Shown here: in pieces, positions 51,826 through 62,941 of the stretch
Numbering within the stretch: position 1 is the stretch's first letter
How the letters are laid out: the number at the start of each line of letters is the position of its first letter
Source of the DNA: Artocarpus heterophyllus
Lineage: Eukaryota > Streptophyta > Magnoliopsida > Rosales > Moraceae
Direction of reading: 5' to 3'
Assembly: GCA_025403435.1 (NCBI GenBank)
Contig: JAJQZP010000461.1
Location: forward strand, 1-64,000
DNA: 64,000 nucleotides
The notes under the pieces: model-generated
Told to the model about the DNA's origin: nothing
Databases searched by the model: none
Seen by the model: the letters and a program-made list of their open reading frames with translations, nothing else
Made by a program: the position numbers and the translations under genes

Positions 51826-54275
51826 CTTCCGCAGCACCGTTGCCTTTTGCCACTGCAAATGGAACGATTCTCTCTCCTCCACCGACTCCCGATGGCGGTG
51901 GCGGAGGTGGTGCCGAAGACTTCAGCGCATGGTACGGCAACATCCAGTACTTGCTCAACATATCAGCGATTGGCGCGTTCTTTTGCGTGTTCATCTTCAT
52001 CTTCGTGAAGCTCCGCAGCGACCACAACCGAATGCCAGGACCCTCTGCTCTTGCTGCCAAGCTCCTTGCTGTCTGGCACGCCACCAGTCGGGAGATCGCT
52101 CGCCACTGCGGCGCTGATGCTGCGCAGTTCCTTCTTATCGAGGGCGGAAGCTGCGGGTTGCTCCTTTCCATAGCTGTCCTTTCGACACTGGTGATGCTTC
52201 CTCTTAATCTCTACGCTGGGAGAGCTCTATTGAGTGATGAATTCTCTAAGACAACGATAATTCACATCGAGAAAGGTTCAGCATTGCTCTGGATTCATTT
52301 TCTTTTCGTTGTGGTTGTTGTTGTTATGGTGCATTTTGGAATTTCTGCCATTGAAGAACGATTAAAGATCACTAGGTTCAGGAATGGAAACGGAAATTTG
52401 AGTGATCCGACAGCGGATTCTACTGCAATATTCACTGTAATGTTGCAGGGGATACCAAAAACCCTAGGCTCTGACAGGACATTGTTGATAGAATATTTTC
52501 AGCACAAATATCCTGGTAAGGTTTTTAAGGTTATTTTGCCAATGGATTTGTGCGCCTTGGATGATTTAGCAACGGAATTGGTTAGGGTTAGGGATGAAAT
52601 TACATGGTTAGTCGCTCGAATGGACTCTCGGCTCTTGCCAGAGGAAAGTGAAGATGAAAATGGAAGGGGCTGTTTGGATGGTTTGTGGGATCGAGCTTGT
52701 CATCAGTGGAAGAAAGTGCAAAATTTCTGGGATTGGATAAAGGCTAGCTTAGGCTACACAGATGAAGAGAGACTAAGAAAATTGCAGGAATTGAGAGCCG
52801 AATTGGAGACAGAACTTGCAGCTTACAAAGAAGGGCGCGCATTGGGCGCTGGAGTTGCATTTGTGGTGTTTAAGGATGTGTACACAACCAATAAGGCTGT
52901 ACAAGACTTTCGGAATGAGAAGAAGAGAAGGATAGGTAAATTCTTTTCTCTTGTGGAATTGCGCTTGCAGAGGAACCAATGGAAAGTTGAGAGGGCGCCT
53001 TTAGCAACTGACATTTACTGGAATCACTTGGGATCATCAAAGTTCTCTTTGAGACTACGGAGGGTGATTGTAAACATGTGCCTGTTGTTGATGCTTCTGT
53101 TCTTTAGCTCTCCTCTTGCTGTTATTAGCGCTGTGAAGAGTGCTGGTCGGATTATTAGTGCCGAAGCTATGGACAATGCCCAGTTGTGGTTAGCTTGGGT
53201 GCAAAGCTCGAGTTGGCTGGGAAGCCTTGTCTTTCAGTTCCTGCCCAATGTCATAGTATTTGTGAGCATGTATATAGTGATTCCTTCAGTTCTTTCCTAT
53301 CTCTCCAAGTTTGAAAGACATCTTACAGTGTCTGGGGAGCAAAGAGCTGCGCTTTTGAAGATGGTTTGTTTCTTCCTGGTGAATCTAATCCTCCTTAAGG
53401 GCTTAGTCGAGTCGTCATTGGAGAGCACTATCTTACGGATGGGGCGGTGCTATTTGGATGGAGAAGATTGCAAGAGGATTGAACAATACATGAGTGGCTC
53501 GTTCTTGTCAAGGTCATGCCTCTCATCCCTCGCATTTCTCATCACAAGTACTTTCTTGGGGATATCTTATGACCTTTTGGCTCCAATACCTTGGATAAAG
53601 AGGAAGCTTCAGAAGTTTCGGAAGAACGACATGCTTCAACTTGTCCCAGAACAGACTGAAGAGTACCAACTTGAAAATCAGGAAACAGATGGTCTGCGGA
53701 GGCCCTTGGTGGCTGACAGCAACTATTCTCCTAGGCTGAATGAAATGGATTTTCAGGGCCAAGATCTTTCTGTATATCCAATCAACAGAACCTCGACTGC
53801 CCCAAAGCAGACATTTGATTTTGCTCAGTATTACGCTTTTAATTTGACAATATTTGCCCTGACTTTGATATATTCCTCATTCGCTCCGCTTGTGGTTCTG
53901 GTTGGTGCAGTGTATTTTGGGTACAGATATGTGGTCGATAAGTACAATTTTCTCTTTGTCTATAGAGTCCAAGGATTCCCGGCTGGGAATGATGGGAAGT
54001 TGATGGATACCGTGTTGTGTATCATGCGGTTCTGCGTTGATCTGTTCCTGGTTTCGATGCTCTTGTTCTTTTCAGTTCAAGGAGATTCAACAAAGCTGCA
54101 AGCTATATTTACCCTTGGATTGCTGGTAATGTACAAGATTTTGCCTTCTCATGATGATGGTTTTCAGCCAGCTCTTTTGGGTGGCATGCAAACTGTTGAC
54201 AGCATTGTGGATGGGCCTCTTGATTATGAGATCTTTTCACAGCCTAAGTTTGACTGGGATGTATATTATTCATGA
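51774..54275 (+). CDS. OSCA4.1: OSCA4.1/At4g35870-type CSC1 channel with SNARE-derived N-terminus
   Basis: An intronless frame open from before 51723 to TGA at 54275. The first in-frame ATG in exon 5 is 51774 (833 residues, weak context). Alternatively exon 4 (ATG 51267, to 51410) splices to 51723, giving 898 residues with most of a Qb-SNARE helix. The OSCA part begins after residue 17: [11 protein letters not shown], then [16 protein letters not shown], the conserved start of this clade. Next come [36 protein letters not shown], a long cytosolic domain (about 195-415) and the 7-TM-type core. RSN1/PHM7/DUF221 architecture is complete and no stop or frameshift was seen. The family forms osmo/mechanosensitive cation channels; I recall At4g35870 also being reported as GFS10 in vacuolar sorting. 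Its native ATG seems lost at the fusion point. Confidence 0.88.
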   Translation: MSRRMSRNKWMIGSIIAASAAPLPFATANGTILSPPPTPDGGGGGGAEDFSAWYGNIQYLLNISAIGAFFCVFIFIFVKLRSDHNRMPGPSALAAKLLAVWHATSREIARHCGADAAQFLLIEGGSCGLLLSIAVLSTLVMLPLNLYAGRALLSDEFSKTTIIHIEKGSALLWIHFLFVVVVVVMVHFGISAIEERLKITRFRNGNGNLSDPTADSTAIFTVMLQGIPKTLGSDRTLLIEYFQHKYPGKVFKVILPMDLCALDDLATELVRVRDEITWLVARMDSRLLPEESEDENGRGCLDGLWDRACHQWKKVQNFWDWIKASLGYTDEERLRKLQELRAELETELAAYKEGRALGAGVAFVVFKDVYTTNKAVQDFRNEKKRRIGKFFSLVELRLQRNQWKVERAPLATDIYWNHLGSSKFSLRLRRVIVNMCLLLMLLFFSSPLAVISAVKSAGRIISAEAMDNAQLWLAWVQSSSWLGSLVFQFLPNVIVFVSMYIVIPSVLSYLSKFERHLTVSGEQRAALLKMVCFFLVNLILLKGLVESSLESTILRMGRCYLDGEDCKRIEQYMSGSFLSRSCLSSLAFLITSTFLGISYDLLAPIPWIKRKLQKFRKNDMLQLVPEQTEEYQLENQETDGLRRPLVADSNYSPRLNEMDFQGQDLSVYPINRTSTAPKQTFDFAQYYAFNLTIFALTLIYSSFAPLVVLVGAVYFGYRYVVDKYNFLFVYRVQGFPAGNDGKLMDTVLCIMRFCVDLFLVSMLLFFSVQGDSTKLQAIFTLGLLVMYKILPSHDDGFQPALLGGMQTVDSIVDGPLDYEIFSQPKFDWDVYYS

Positions 54276-55385
54276 TTTATACTTAAATCTCCTCAGTGGC
54301 CTAATTTATCCCCCCAAGTAAAAAAAAAAGGGAAGAAGAAAATTCTTTCACTGATGTTTATATTTAGTTGCATTACGTCTTTATGAAGTTTTATGCCCTC
54401 TTCACTCTTTTTTTCCCCTTTCCTTTCTCCTTTATTTGGATTCTACGCAATTTTTGTCATTATTGGTGCATGGACCAATAATTTTGAGTGTCTGCATCCA
54501 CATCAGGGTAAATTGCTTACATGCACTATTGCAAATTGGATTTCCAGCTTTTAATTTTGGCATTTAGGACTTTTAAGAGTAAATTAGATAGTATTTCACT
54601 TTTTTATTATCACTTTTGTGTTCTACAATTATTTTTTTCTTCTTTTGATTCATTTTTACGGTCAAAATATCTTGGATAGTACATGTTTGTTTAACCTTTG
54701 TTAAAAATACTTGTGATCAATTATAGTTTTATATTCTTTAAAAGTGATATGTTTTAAACTTTTCTATAAAATGGTAAACTTAAAACAGTGTCACATAAGG
54801 GTTATTTTTCAAATTGACCTGAACCGTAGGTATGACAATTTTTTACAATGTAGTCCTCGGATAACAGAGATGATAATTTGAAGTTCAAAATGTCAAAATA
54901 CCACACACGTCAAGCCTTATTCCTCTTTTTTTTTTTTTTTCAGAACACGTCAAGCCTAACTGTTTTCCTGCAAATTTCTATTTAAGGTTCAAATATAAGG
55001 AACATGGGTTTTACTTTTCTGTTTTTGTTTTTGTTTTTTGTTTTTTTTTTTGGCTTTTTGCTTGGAAAAAGGATTGTGGTTAATGCTGAGTAATAGAGAA
55101 ACCTAAGGAGATAAAAACACAGCTAGTCAATTTACTAGCCTATAATCACTCTTGGCCGGGCAAACGTAACCCCTTCTCTCACTTGAACATGGTCTGCATT
55201 TTTAACGTGGTTACTGATTTTCTCACTCTAATAATTATTAAATAATCATAAACGTTTGGTTTTATCTTTAACATAACTAACCCGTTTGAACCAAGACAAT
55301 GTTACATATATAGCATGAGTTGAAACTCCGTAGTGGCAACAGAGCCCTGCTTGTTACTCATAACACAAAATCGGGCACCAAAAAA
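54276..55385. other. intergenic
   Basis: 3' untranslated region of the channel gene and AT-rich DNA with T-rich runs near 54,925 and 55,020-55,050. No gene was recognised. Confidence 0.5.
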
Positions 55386-56217
55386 ATGCATCATTTAGCA
55401 GCAAAGAACAATCTGATCATCGACTCGGAATCAGAATCAAACAAGTTGATCATCCGTGGCGGCGGCAACGATCGTCCTCTTTGTCCGAAGCCTCAGCGAC
55501 TCGGACATTCCATTCCCGAATTTCTCAAGCCTCTTCGATGTTCCAATCACAGGTCTTGCCATTTCTCTTGAATTTAGTGTTTTTGTTTTTATAAGAATAA
55601 ACTTTGGTAGCATACTGCTGATATTGTGCACTTCTAAACTGTGATAATCTTTTTTTTTTTATCTGAGCAAAAAATTCTTTTTAAAATTCACATACTTTTT
55701 TCTAATCATGTTATGATATTGACATGTCATTTAAATTTTAAAACTGCACAATTCTAGTTCCTTAAGGTTTTTTTTTTTTTTTCAACTTTACTATAATACT
55801 GTTTCACGCTAAATAACGATCCCATAAACTTTCTTTCTTTCTTTTTTTAACTATAGCACATTATTTTTTAGTTTTTAGTTTTTAGTTTTTTTTTTTTTTT
55901 TTCTGAATTTCATGAGAACAGCCAACAAAACACTGATCCAAGAAGCCGAATCTTGAACGTGATCGCATTCTCCGAAAAGGTTAGGGTTTGTCAAGTCATA
56001 TATACAAATAAAAAATCCAGAATAATTTTGTACAAGATGATCTGATCCGAGCGATGACTCTTTTGAATTGATGATTCCTTTTTAGTTGCAGAACATTAAT
56101 GAGGGAAAAGAATGCACGTGTTTGCCAGCGTGTTACTCAGGTCCGCCGCCGGGAAGAACCCACAATCCGCTGGTTCACGACGTCCAATTCTCCTTGAGCT
56201 TCATCTCTCGCCACTGA
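55386..56217 (+). CDS. small conserved plant protein of unknown function
   Basis: Three exons, 55386-55552, 55922-55979 and 56092-56217, join in frame (phases 2 and 0) to 116 residues. Borders: CACAG|GTCTTG (weak donor), GAACAG|CCAAC, GAAAAG|GTTAGG, TTGCAG|AACAT. The frame upstream of 55386 is open but has no ATG. Exon 1 encodes RPLCPKPQRLGHSIPEFLKP, exon 3 CYSGPPPGRTHNPLVHDVQF. I recall both motif types from short plant-specific proteins of unknown function, which is why I accept the gene. No signal peptide or membrane helix is visible; it is Ser/Arg/Pro-rich and probably soluble. The weak first donor and lack of a known domain are the main doubts. Confidence 0.6.
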
Positions 56218-56895
56218 TGCCAACCAAAGCTTCTCCGATGAGTTAGGATTTTTTGTTTTTTGTTTTTTGTTTTTTTTTTGTTTTTTGTGTCTTTGAGACG
56301 CCATTAAAAATTTTAAAGGAATTTTTTGTAGAGTGTTTTTTAATCTTTTTCTGTAAACTGTTTATTTACTTGGGAGGAGATTATTGAATTTTACTCCTAC
56401 TCCTCTAGGCTGGAACCCAAGACTCCGTTGAAATTTTGATAGATACGTGTTTTAATATTACGCTACAGTAAAAAAATCTTTATAATGTAAACCAAAAATT
56501 TTTAAACCAAAATTTTCAATATTTTGTAAACGTGATGATCGATCTTTTGGTGGGAAGTATGTTTGCCAGACCATGCATCGCAAGTTAAAAACGACGACTA
56601 CCTTCAAAAATAGTTAAAACGACAACCACTGTTAAAACAACAAGTATACTGCGAATTGCGATCGAGGAGGGCGTAGCAAAGAGAAAAACGACATAACAGT
56701 GAGACAACGGCGCCAAAAAATAGATTTTATGATAATTCGAAAATATGTCAGTTTTTTTTTTTTTCGTTTAACGGACTTTTGCAAAATAAACTCCTTTTCA
56801 CTTTTGTTGGATCACATGTCTAATTCACGATAATTTGATAAATAAAGCAATAGAATTGGATTTTTTCTTTTCATCAAAGGAGGAGAGAAATAACT

Positions 56896-57064
56896 AGGAT
56901 GTTTGGAAAAGTGGTTGAAACTATGTAGTTAAAATTACATACTATAGCATGTGAGAGCTTTACACTGTAATAAATTTTAACTTTACATTATAATATGTGA
57001 GAGTTTTACACCATTGTAGTTTAAACTATGTAGTTAGAATCACTCTTCCAAATAAAGCAAACAT
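56896..57064. mobile_element. MITE copy, main family
   Basis: Starts AGGATGTTTGGAAAAGTGG. Inside are AGCATGTGAGAGCTTTACAC and AATATGTGAGAGTTTTACAC (the core in reverse orientation) and symmetric AACTATGTAGTTA arms. Ends CACTCTTCCAAATA. Confidence 0.6.
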
Positions 57065-57401
57065 ATTTTTGATATTTTTTAAAATAAATAACAGATTTTA
57101 AAAATATTTATAGTAAATAACAAAAAAATAAAGTTTATTGGTAAATTTTTTTTAGTCACACTACATAGAGAAGTAAAAAAAATAACTGAATAAAAATTTT
57201 CTTTATTGTTATTTATTACAAATATTTTTAGAATATGTTATCCACTTCAATAAGTTATAAGAAAGTGAAATTTACTTCAATTTTATTAATTTGTTGGAGA
57301 TTAATGGTCCAAAATATAAAGACCTTTAATTTTGTAGTTTGAAAATAATTGGAGGATAAATAAAGGGAAAATATTATTAACTGTATCCAAAAATAATAAA
57401 T

Positions 57402-57566
57402 AAGGTGTTTGGTAAGCATCATTAGAACCAACTTTATGGTTATCAAATAGTGTAAAATTTTTACATGCTACAGTAAAAAACAAAAAGTTGTTACAATGTA
57501 AAGCACTTACATATTACAATGTTTTGAACCATAAAGTTGGTTTTAACCACACTTCCTAGACATCCT
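57402..57566. mobile_element. MITE copy, main family
   Basis: Inverted ends AAGGTGTTTGGTAAG and CTTCCTAGACATCCT (imperfect), with subterminal AACCAACTTTATGGTT and AACCATAAAGTTGGTT arms that are exact inverted repeats. Two cores lie in the middle. Confidence 0.7.
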
Positions 57567-57766
57567 CCAAGATATTAAAGCATCTTATGAAAACTTAATT
57601 TTAATTTGTTCCAAAATGGAAAGGCTTTAAATTTGCAGCTCGAAAAAAATTAGAGGATAAATAAAAAGAAACTATAATTAACTATATCTAAAAATGATAA
57701 AGATGTTAAAGCCTTTTAAGAAAACTTCTAACCCTTCTTTTTTTCTTTCTGAATATAAACCTTATT

Positions 57767-57903
57767 AGAATGTTTGGAAACATATTTGAAACTCTAAGTT
57801 AGAACGAAAAAAACTATAATATGTAAAAAATAAATAAAAATACTATAAACAAATTGATTAAAACCATAAAATTAAAGTTTAAATGATGTTTCTAAACACA
57901 CTA
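57767..57903. mobile_element. MITE copy, main family (degenerate)
   Basis: Starts AGAATGTTTGGAAACAT and ends ATGTTTCTAAACACACT. The core is decayed (AACTATAATATGTAAAAAAT). Confidence 0.4.
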
Positions 57904-58732
57904 ATTTTACTTTGAGGTTGAAACTGAAGCGAAATTCACACTCACCTTCATTAAGATCGAGTATTTGAATCTTTCCACCTTAATTTCTAATATATTTATG
58001 CATATATATATATATATATAATATCTGCCCGACAAAAATACAAAACTTGAGGAAATAATCCCCCTTAAATTCTAAAATATGTTGCTTTGTTCAATTTTAA
58101 TTATGTAATTGTATAATCAAGAAGGATATTCATATTCCATCATATCCACTTGTATTCTTTCATAAGAAAAGATAAAGATAAAGGAAAAAGAAAAAAAGAA
58201 AAAAGTAAGAAAAAAGTTTAGCAAGGCCATTATTTTCACATATGGATGCACAAAATAACAATACAGTGATCCCCTAATATGGGACACAGCTTGACAGCTG
58301 TCTCTACAAGACCAAGTCTCCCCAAACAAGCGTCCTCTAAAAAGTGAGTTTATCACAGCCGATCTTCGCCTTCTACGCTTACACACCAACCGGTGTGGCT
58401 CCCTTTAGACGCGCATTGTCGTTTCGATTGTTCCAACGAACTCGGTCACCTTCCAGAAGAATCCACCGTCCATCCCGTTGTCTCCGGCGATCTCTGCAAT
58501 TCTCGACGACTTCTCCGACCGTCCCGATCTTCTGAGGTTCGTACAATCTTTTCCATCATCAATTTCGAGATCCTTCTAATCTGTTTAGCAACTGCGTTGT
58601 CCGATCATCAAAAAATGATCGTTTTAGGGTTTTTCGACGATTCTGCTGTCGAGGATTTCGTTTGTCGGTAACGAATTCAGTGGTTTGGTTGATGAACAGG
58701 AAATATATAAAGAGAGAGAGACATTAGGGAAG

Positions 58733-60913
58733 ATGAGCGAAGTATTTGAGGGCTACGAGCGCCAGTACTGCGAGCTCTCGGCCATTCTCTCGAAAAAGTG
58801 TACGGCCGCTGGTGCTCTTGATGGAGGTGATTTTTCTGGATTTACCTTGTTCTTACTTTGTGCTTCGCTTGCTTATGATAATACATTGAAGAAACTAGAA
58901 TTTTGAATGAAATCCTGGCGTTAAGAAACTATATTCGGATTTGTTTTTCTAATTCTAGTTGAGTAATTGAATCATAAAAGAATTGCATTGTTTTGAAAGA
59001 TTTGCAGTATTGTATACATATACATACATATATTATATATACACTCTGTCTGACACATATGTACATGTATCTGGGTGTGTGTGTTTAAGGTTTCCTTTGA
59101 GGCCTTGGATTGGATATTCATTGTAAATATCTTTTGAATTTGTTTAATTAGCTTCGTTAATGCTTCCTTGAGTTGAGCGCAATCTGATTTGTTTCTCCTA
59201 TTCTGGAAAAGTAATTGACTCAAAAAAGAATTGCATTGTTTTGAAAAATTTGTAGTATTATATACATATGCATACATACATGTATACACACACTCTCACG
59301 CATATGTGAAGTATCTCTGTGTGTTTCAAATTCCTTCGAGACCTTGGATTGGATAGTCATTGTAACTATCTTTTGGATTTACTTATTATGATGGACGTTA
59401 GATGCGGAGAGGAAACTAAAAGCCATTTTTTATATGTATATGTGCAGAGCAAAAGAAGCAAAAGGTTTCAGAAATAAAGACTGGAATTGATGAAGCAGAA
59501 TCTTTGGTACTCAGTTGAATTGTTGCTTTGATTGCTTTAAATTTTTCTTTCTTTTTCCCCCCTTTTACTCTTTTCCTTTGGTGTGATTGGACTTGCCACT
59601 TCATGTAATCTCTCAGATTAGGAAAATGGACTTGGATGCAAGAAGTTTGCAGCCCAATGTAAAGGCAGTGCTTCTTGCTAAGTTGAGGGAGTATAAATCA
59701 GATCTAAACAACCTTAAAAGTGAGGTCAAAAGACTTGTGTCTGGAAACTTGAATGCAGCTGCTCGTGACGAGCTGTTAGAGTCGGGCATGGCCGATACTT
59801 TGACGGTATGTCTTTTAGTGTTGTTATTATTGTTGTTATTATTACTATTTTTGCTAAAATAAACTTATTGTAACATATGAATTCCATTGGTCAGGTTTGG
59901 GGATTTGGTACTTCTTTTATTTAACTGTGGTTTCGAATTCTACTTACAACTCTAGTATTTCCTCCTTCTTTTTTAATTTTTTATTGTGACAAATGGCAGA
60001 AATGGGCTGTTTTGTTGATTCGAAATGTTTGAAATGTTCTATATCATTCTATACAAATGTTATCCATGTTAGAGTCTATTGTTTTTTTGTTCTAAGTGTC
60101 CATCCTTGTTGTAATGAATGATGACTGTTGCATATGCTCTAGGCATCAGCGGATCAGAGAACAAGATTAATGGCATCAACTGAGAGATTAAACAAGACTA
60201 GTGATAGAATTAAGGAAGGCAGGAGAACCATGCTGGAAACGGAAGAGCTTGGTGTTTCTATTCTTCATGATTTGCATTCTCAGCGGCAGTCTCTCTTACA
60301 TGCTCATGACACGGTATTTTATATGCCAAAGGCGCATTTAAATCTTTTATCATTCACAAGCTCGCGTTCAGTCTGTTCTTTGGTTTTCAGTATATGCTTG
60401 TGTGTTGTGTCTGTCCTCTACACATATATTTAATTATTTATATTTGAAAGTACAATCCAACTGTTTCTTTACTTAGAAGGTTAGTATGTCACAGAGGTAT
60501 ATTGTACAATTGACCTCTAATAGGGTGTTTAGCATATTGGTTCAAACTAATTGGTTTGAATCAAAAACAATGTAAAGCTCTATGTGCTACAATGTAAAGC
60601 AAAAAAGCAGCTACAATATAAAGCTCTCATATACTGTAGTGTTTGAACAAAAAGTTTTGGTTCAAACCAATTGGCCAAACAACCTGCTTCTCGAATTGCA
60701 CTGTAGAAGCAGTACTTATACTTAATGGAATCTCTCTGATGGTTTCTTCTTCGCTTGCAGCTTCATGGGGTGGATGACAACATAGGGAAGAGCAAGAGAA
60801 TTTTGACTTCCATCTCAAGGAGGATGAGCAGAAACAAGTGGATGATTGGCTCGATCATTGCAGTCCTTGTCGTCATTATCCTTGTGATCCTATATTTCAA
60901 ACTTTTTAAATAG
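58733..60913 (+). CDS. VTI11: VTI11-like Qb-SNARE (vesicle transport v-SNARE)
   Basis: Drives fusion between the trans-Golgi network, prevacuolar compartment and vacuole. Five exons, 58733-58826, 59448-59506, 59617-59805, 60143-60313 and 60761-60913, give 221 residues, the standard length. The N-terminal Habc part starts MSEVFEGYERQYCELSAIL; the Qb SNARE helix (about 125-190) includes RLNKTSDRIKEGRR, LHDLHSQRQSLLHAH (Gln at the ionic layer) and [15 protein letters not shown]; one C-terminal anchor (IIAVLVVIILVILYFKLFK) ends the protein. EQKKQK in exon 2, LNAAARDELLE and YFKL favour VTI11 over VTI12. Intron 1 contains a tandem duplication, intron 4 a MITE. A broken copy lies 8.6 kb upstream. 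Confidence 0.95.
58930..59385 (+). repeat. tandem duplication inside VTI11-like intron 1
   Basis: Two units of about 240 bp: GTAATTGA, GAATTGCATTGTTTTGAAA, the TACATATRCATACAT run, GTGTGTTT and GACCTTGGATTGGATA recur in order near 58,960-59,120 and 59,210-59,360. The broken upstream copy has only one unit. Confidence 0.75.
60522..60685. mobile_element. MITE copy in VTI11-like intron 4
   Basis: Ends AGGGTGTTTAGCATATTGG and CCAATTGGCCAAACAACCT (imperfect inverted repeat), with TTGGTTCAAACTAATTGG / TTGGTTCAAACCAATTGG arms and two cores. It is absent from the same intron of the upstream copy, so it inserted after the duplication or was lost there. Confidence 0.75.
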
Positions 60914-62941
60914 AGGACGCCGTTGTTTCTTTGGTTTGGTGTGCGAGCCGAGTCTTTCAAAGAGATGTTTTTCTCTTTATAAGTTTGCAATTGAGTGCTA
61001 GCGTGTGCAGCAATGACAGTATAATTGTGTATCTGGCTTTTATTTAAGGCATTCATACTTGGTTTGTCTTGATTCCAAACCGAGTTCCCTGTCTCAACAC
61101 CCTTTTTGTTGAATGATATGCTCCTACACACGGGCGATTTCTATGTATTTTCTTCGGTGCCTTTCATTATTATTACTAGCATTTTAGTAGTTACATATAT
61201 AGGATATTTATCTTTTTATATATTTTTGATTTAGGTTAATTTAAAAATTATATATATATTTTTATCCTATCGAGTGTATATATTAAAATTAGATTTAATA
61301 CATAAATTTATACCGTACAGTTAATAGTTAATTTTGACATTTAAAATAACCAAATTATAAGAAAAAGAAAAAAAATTAAACTTATAAAAAATAAAAAGAA
61401 AGCCAAAACAAAGAAAACATTTATTTTTTAGAATATTTTTTACACTTTAGAGGTAAAAATTTATGTAAAATTTTTATAAAGTTTCTAAAGTTATCTTATT
61501 TTTCAATTTGAGAACATTTGGGATAATTTATTATGTTAAAATTAAAGGTTGATTGTAAAAATGTATAAATTTATATATTAAATTTAATATAAAGATATAT
61601 ATTCAATGAGATAAAAAATTAAAAGTATAGTTTTTAAAGAAGCTTAAAATGCGCGTATAAAAAGGGAAATAACCCTTTTATGTACCTTGTTTTACTATGA
61701 ATTGGTCCCCTGCAAGGAAAGAAGTCGCGAACACTCAGGCGAACAAGAGATCAAAAATGGGAAAATTCTGGAGTTCAAAGGCAAGAAAAGCACTATTTTT
61801 TTTTTCCTCGCATCTCCCCTATTTATGGTAGGCACTTAGTAGGAATGCACGGAAACACCCGGTTTGATTTCAGACTTTGACGGTTAATCTGTGCTATTAG
61901 ACCAAGTTCTAAGCCAACATTTAACATTGGATCAAGTTCTAAACCTTTTTAATCGATTTGGCTCGTCTTATTGATCGGTGTTCTGTTTTTTTAATCGCTT
62001 TGCCACACTGTCATTTGATTTTAGTGGACTATCGTCGTCTTCCTTGTCCCTTTGTTAAAAGATTATGATTTTCTAAACGTCTCGTTTACATAAAATTTCC
62101 GATGTTATTAATCAAAACACTGTCGGTCCTTTTACAGAGGACTTCTTTTCAATCTTGTATAGGCAGTCTTCAGTCCAACGGTACATTTGCCTAGCATTTT
62201 TTGTGCGGTCTGGTCTTGTAATACCAAAGCAAGTTGAATGTAACATTACAGGAGACTAATATTTATTAAGAGTTGGATTAAAACAAATTAAGTGTTATAC
62301 GAACATAAAAACAATATTACAATGTCGAATGAAGAAAGTTACAAGTATCGGTATAGTTGTCGGGCTAAAGATCATCTATATATATATATATAAAAGAATA
62401 CACAGCTGGGAAAAAAAATAAAATCATACAGTTAGCTTGTTTAAACAAAAGCAAATTTCTAAACTGAAAGTGACTTGTCGTTTTTCTGATTAAACCAGCT
62501 TCAAGACAAATGCAGTTTCCATTTTCAGACGAGAGCAAAGCTTTTCCCTATTAACGGCACGTCTCTTGTTCGACTTGAGGGTTGAGACAGGAAAGGTTTA
62601 ACACGAAACAATGCGCTGTTTTTTTGACCAAGGAGAGAACAAAACTTTATAACAAAGAAAGCGACACGTCGTTTATAGTTAAAAGCCACAAACGACACGT
62701 CCATTTACAACTACCGACAGAAAAGTTCAAAGGCAAAACGTCATGTCGTTTTATCAGCCAGATTTGCACCTCCGTTCAAGCTTGAAGGCAGGATATAAAT
62801 GCTAATGAAGCATTCAAATCAGTTTGCAGGCAGTAATATCATTGTCCTCCAATTCCAATTCCAACTCAGAAAAAGAACTAAAAAAACAGAAGCAAAAGAT
62901 CATCAAATATTCACCAAATCCGAGCACAAGCAGCCTCTCAT
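60914..62941. other. intergenic
   Basis: 3' untranslated region of the SNARE gene, then AT-rich DNA with an AT run near 62,376-62,392. The promoter of the PPR gene should lie in the last few hundred bases. No gene was recognised. Confidence 0.5.

Larger units (their letters stand above)
56218..58409. other. intergenic, MITE cluster
   Basis: Three main-family MITE copies within 1.1 kb (56.9, 57.4 and 57.8 kb), an AT run at about 58,000 and no gene. The start of the VTI11 segmental duplication (ACGCGCATTGTCGTTTCG) lies at about 58,410. Confidence 0.5.
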
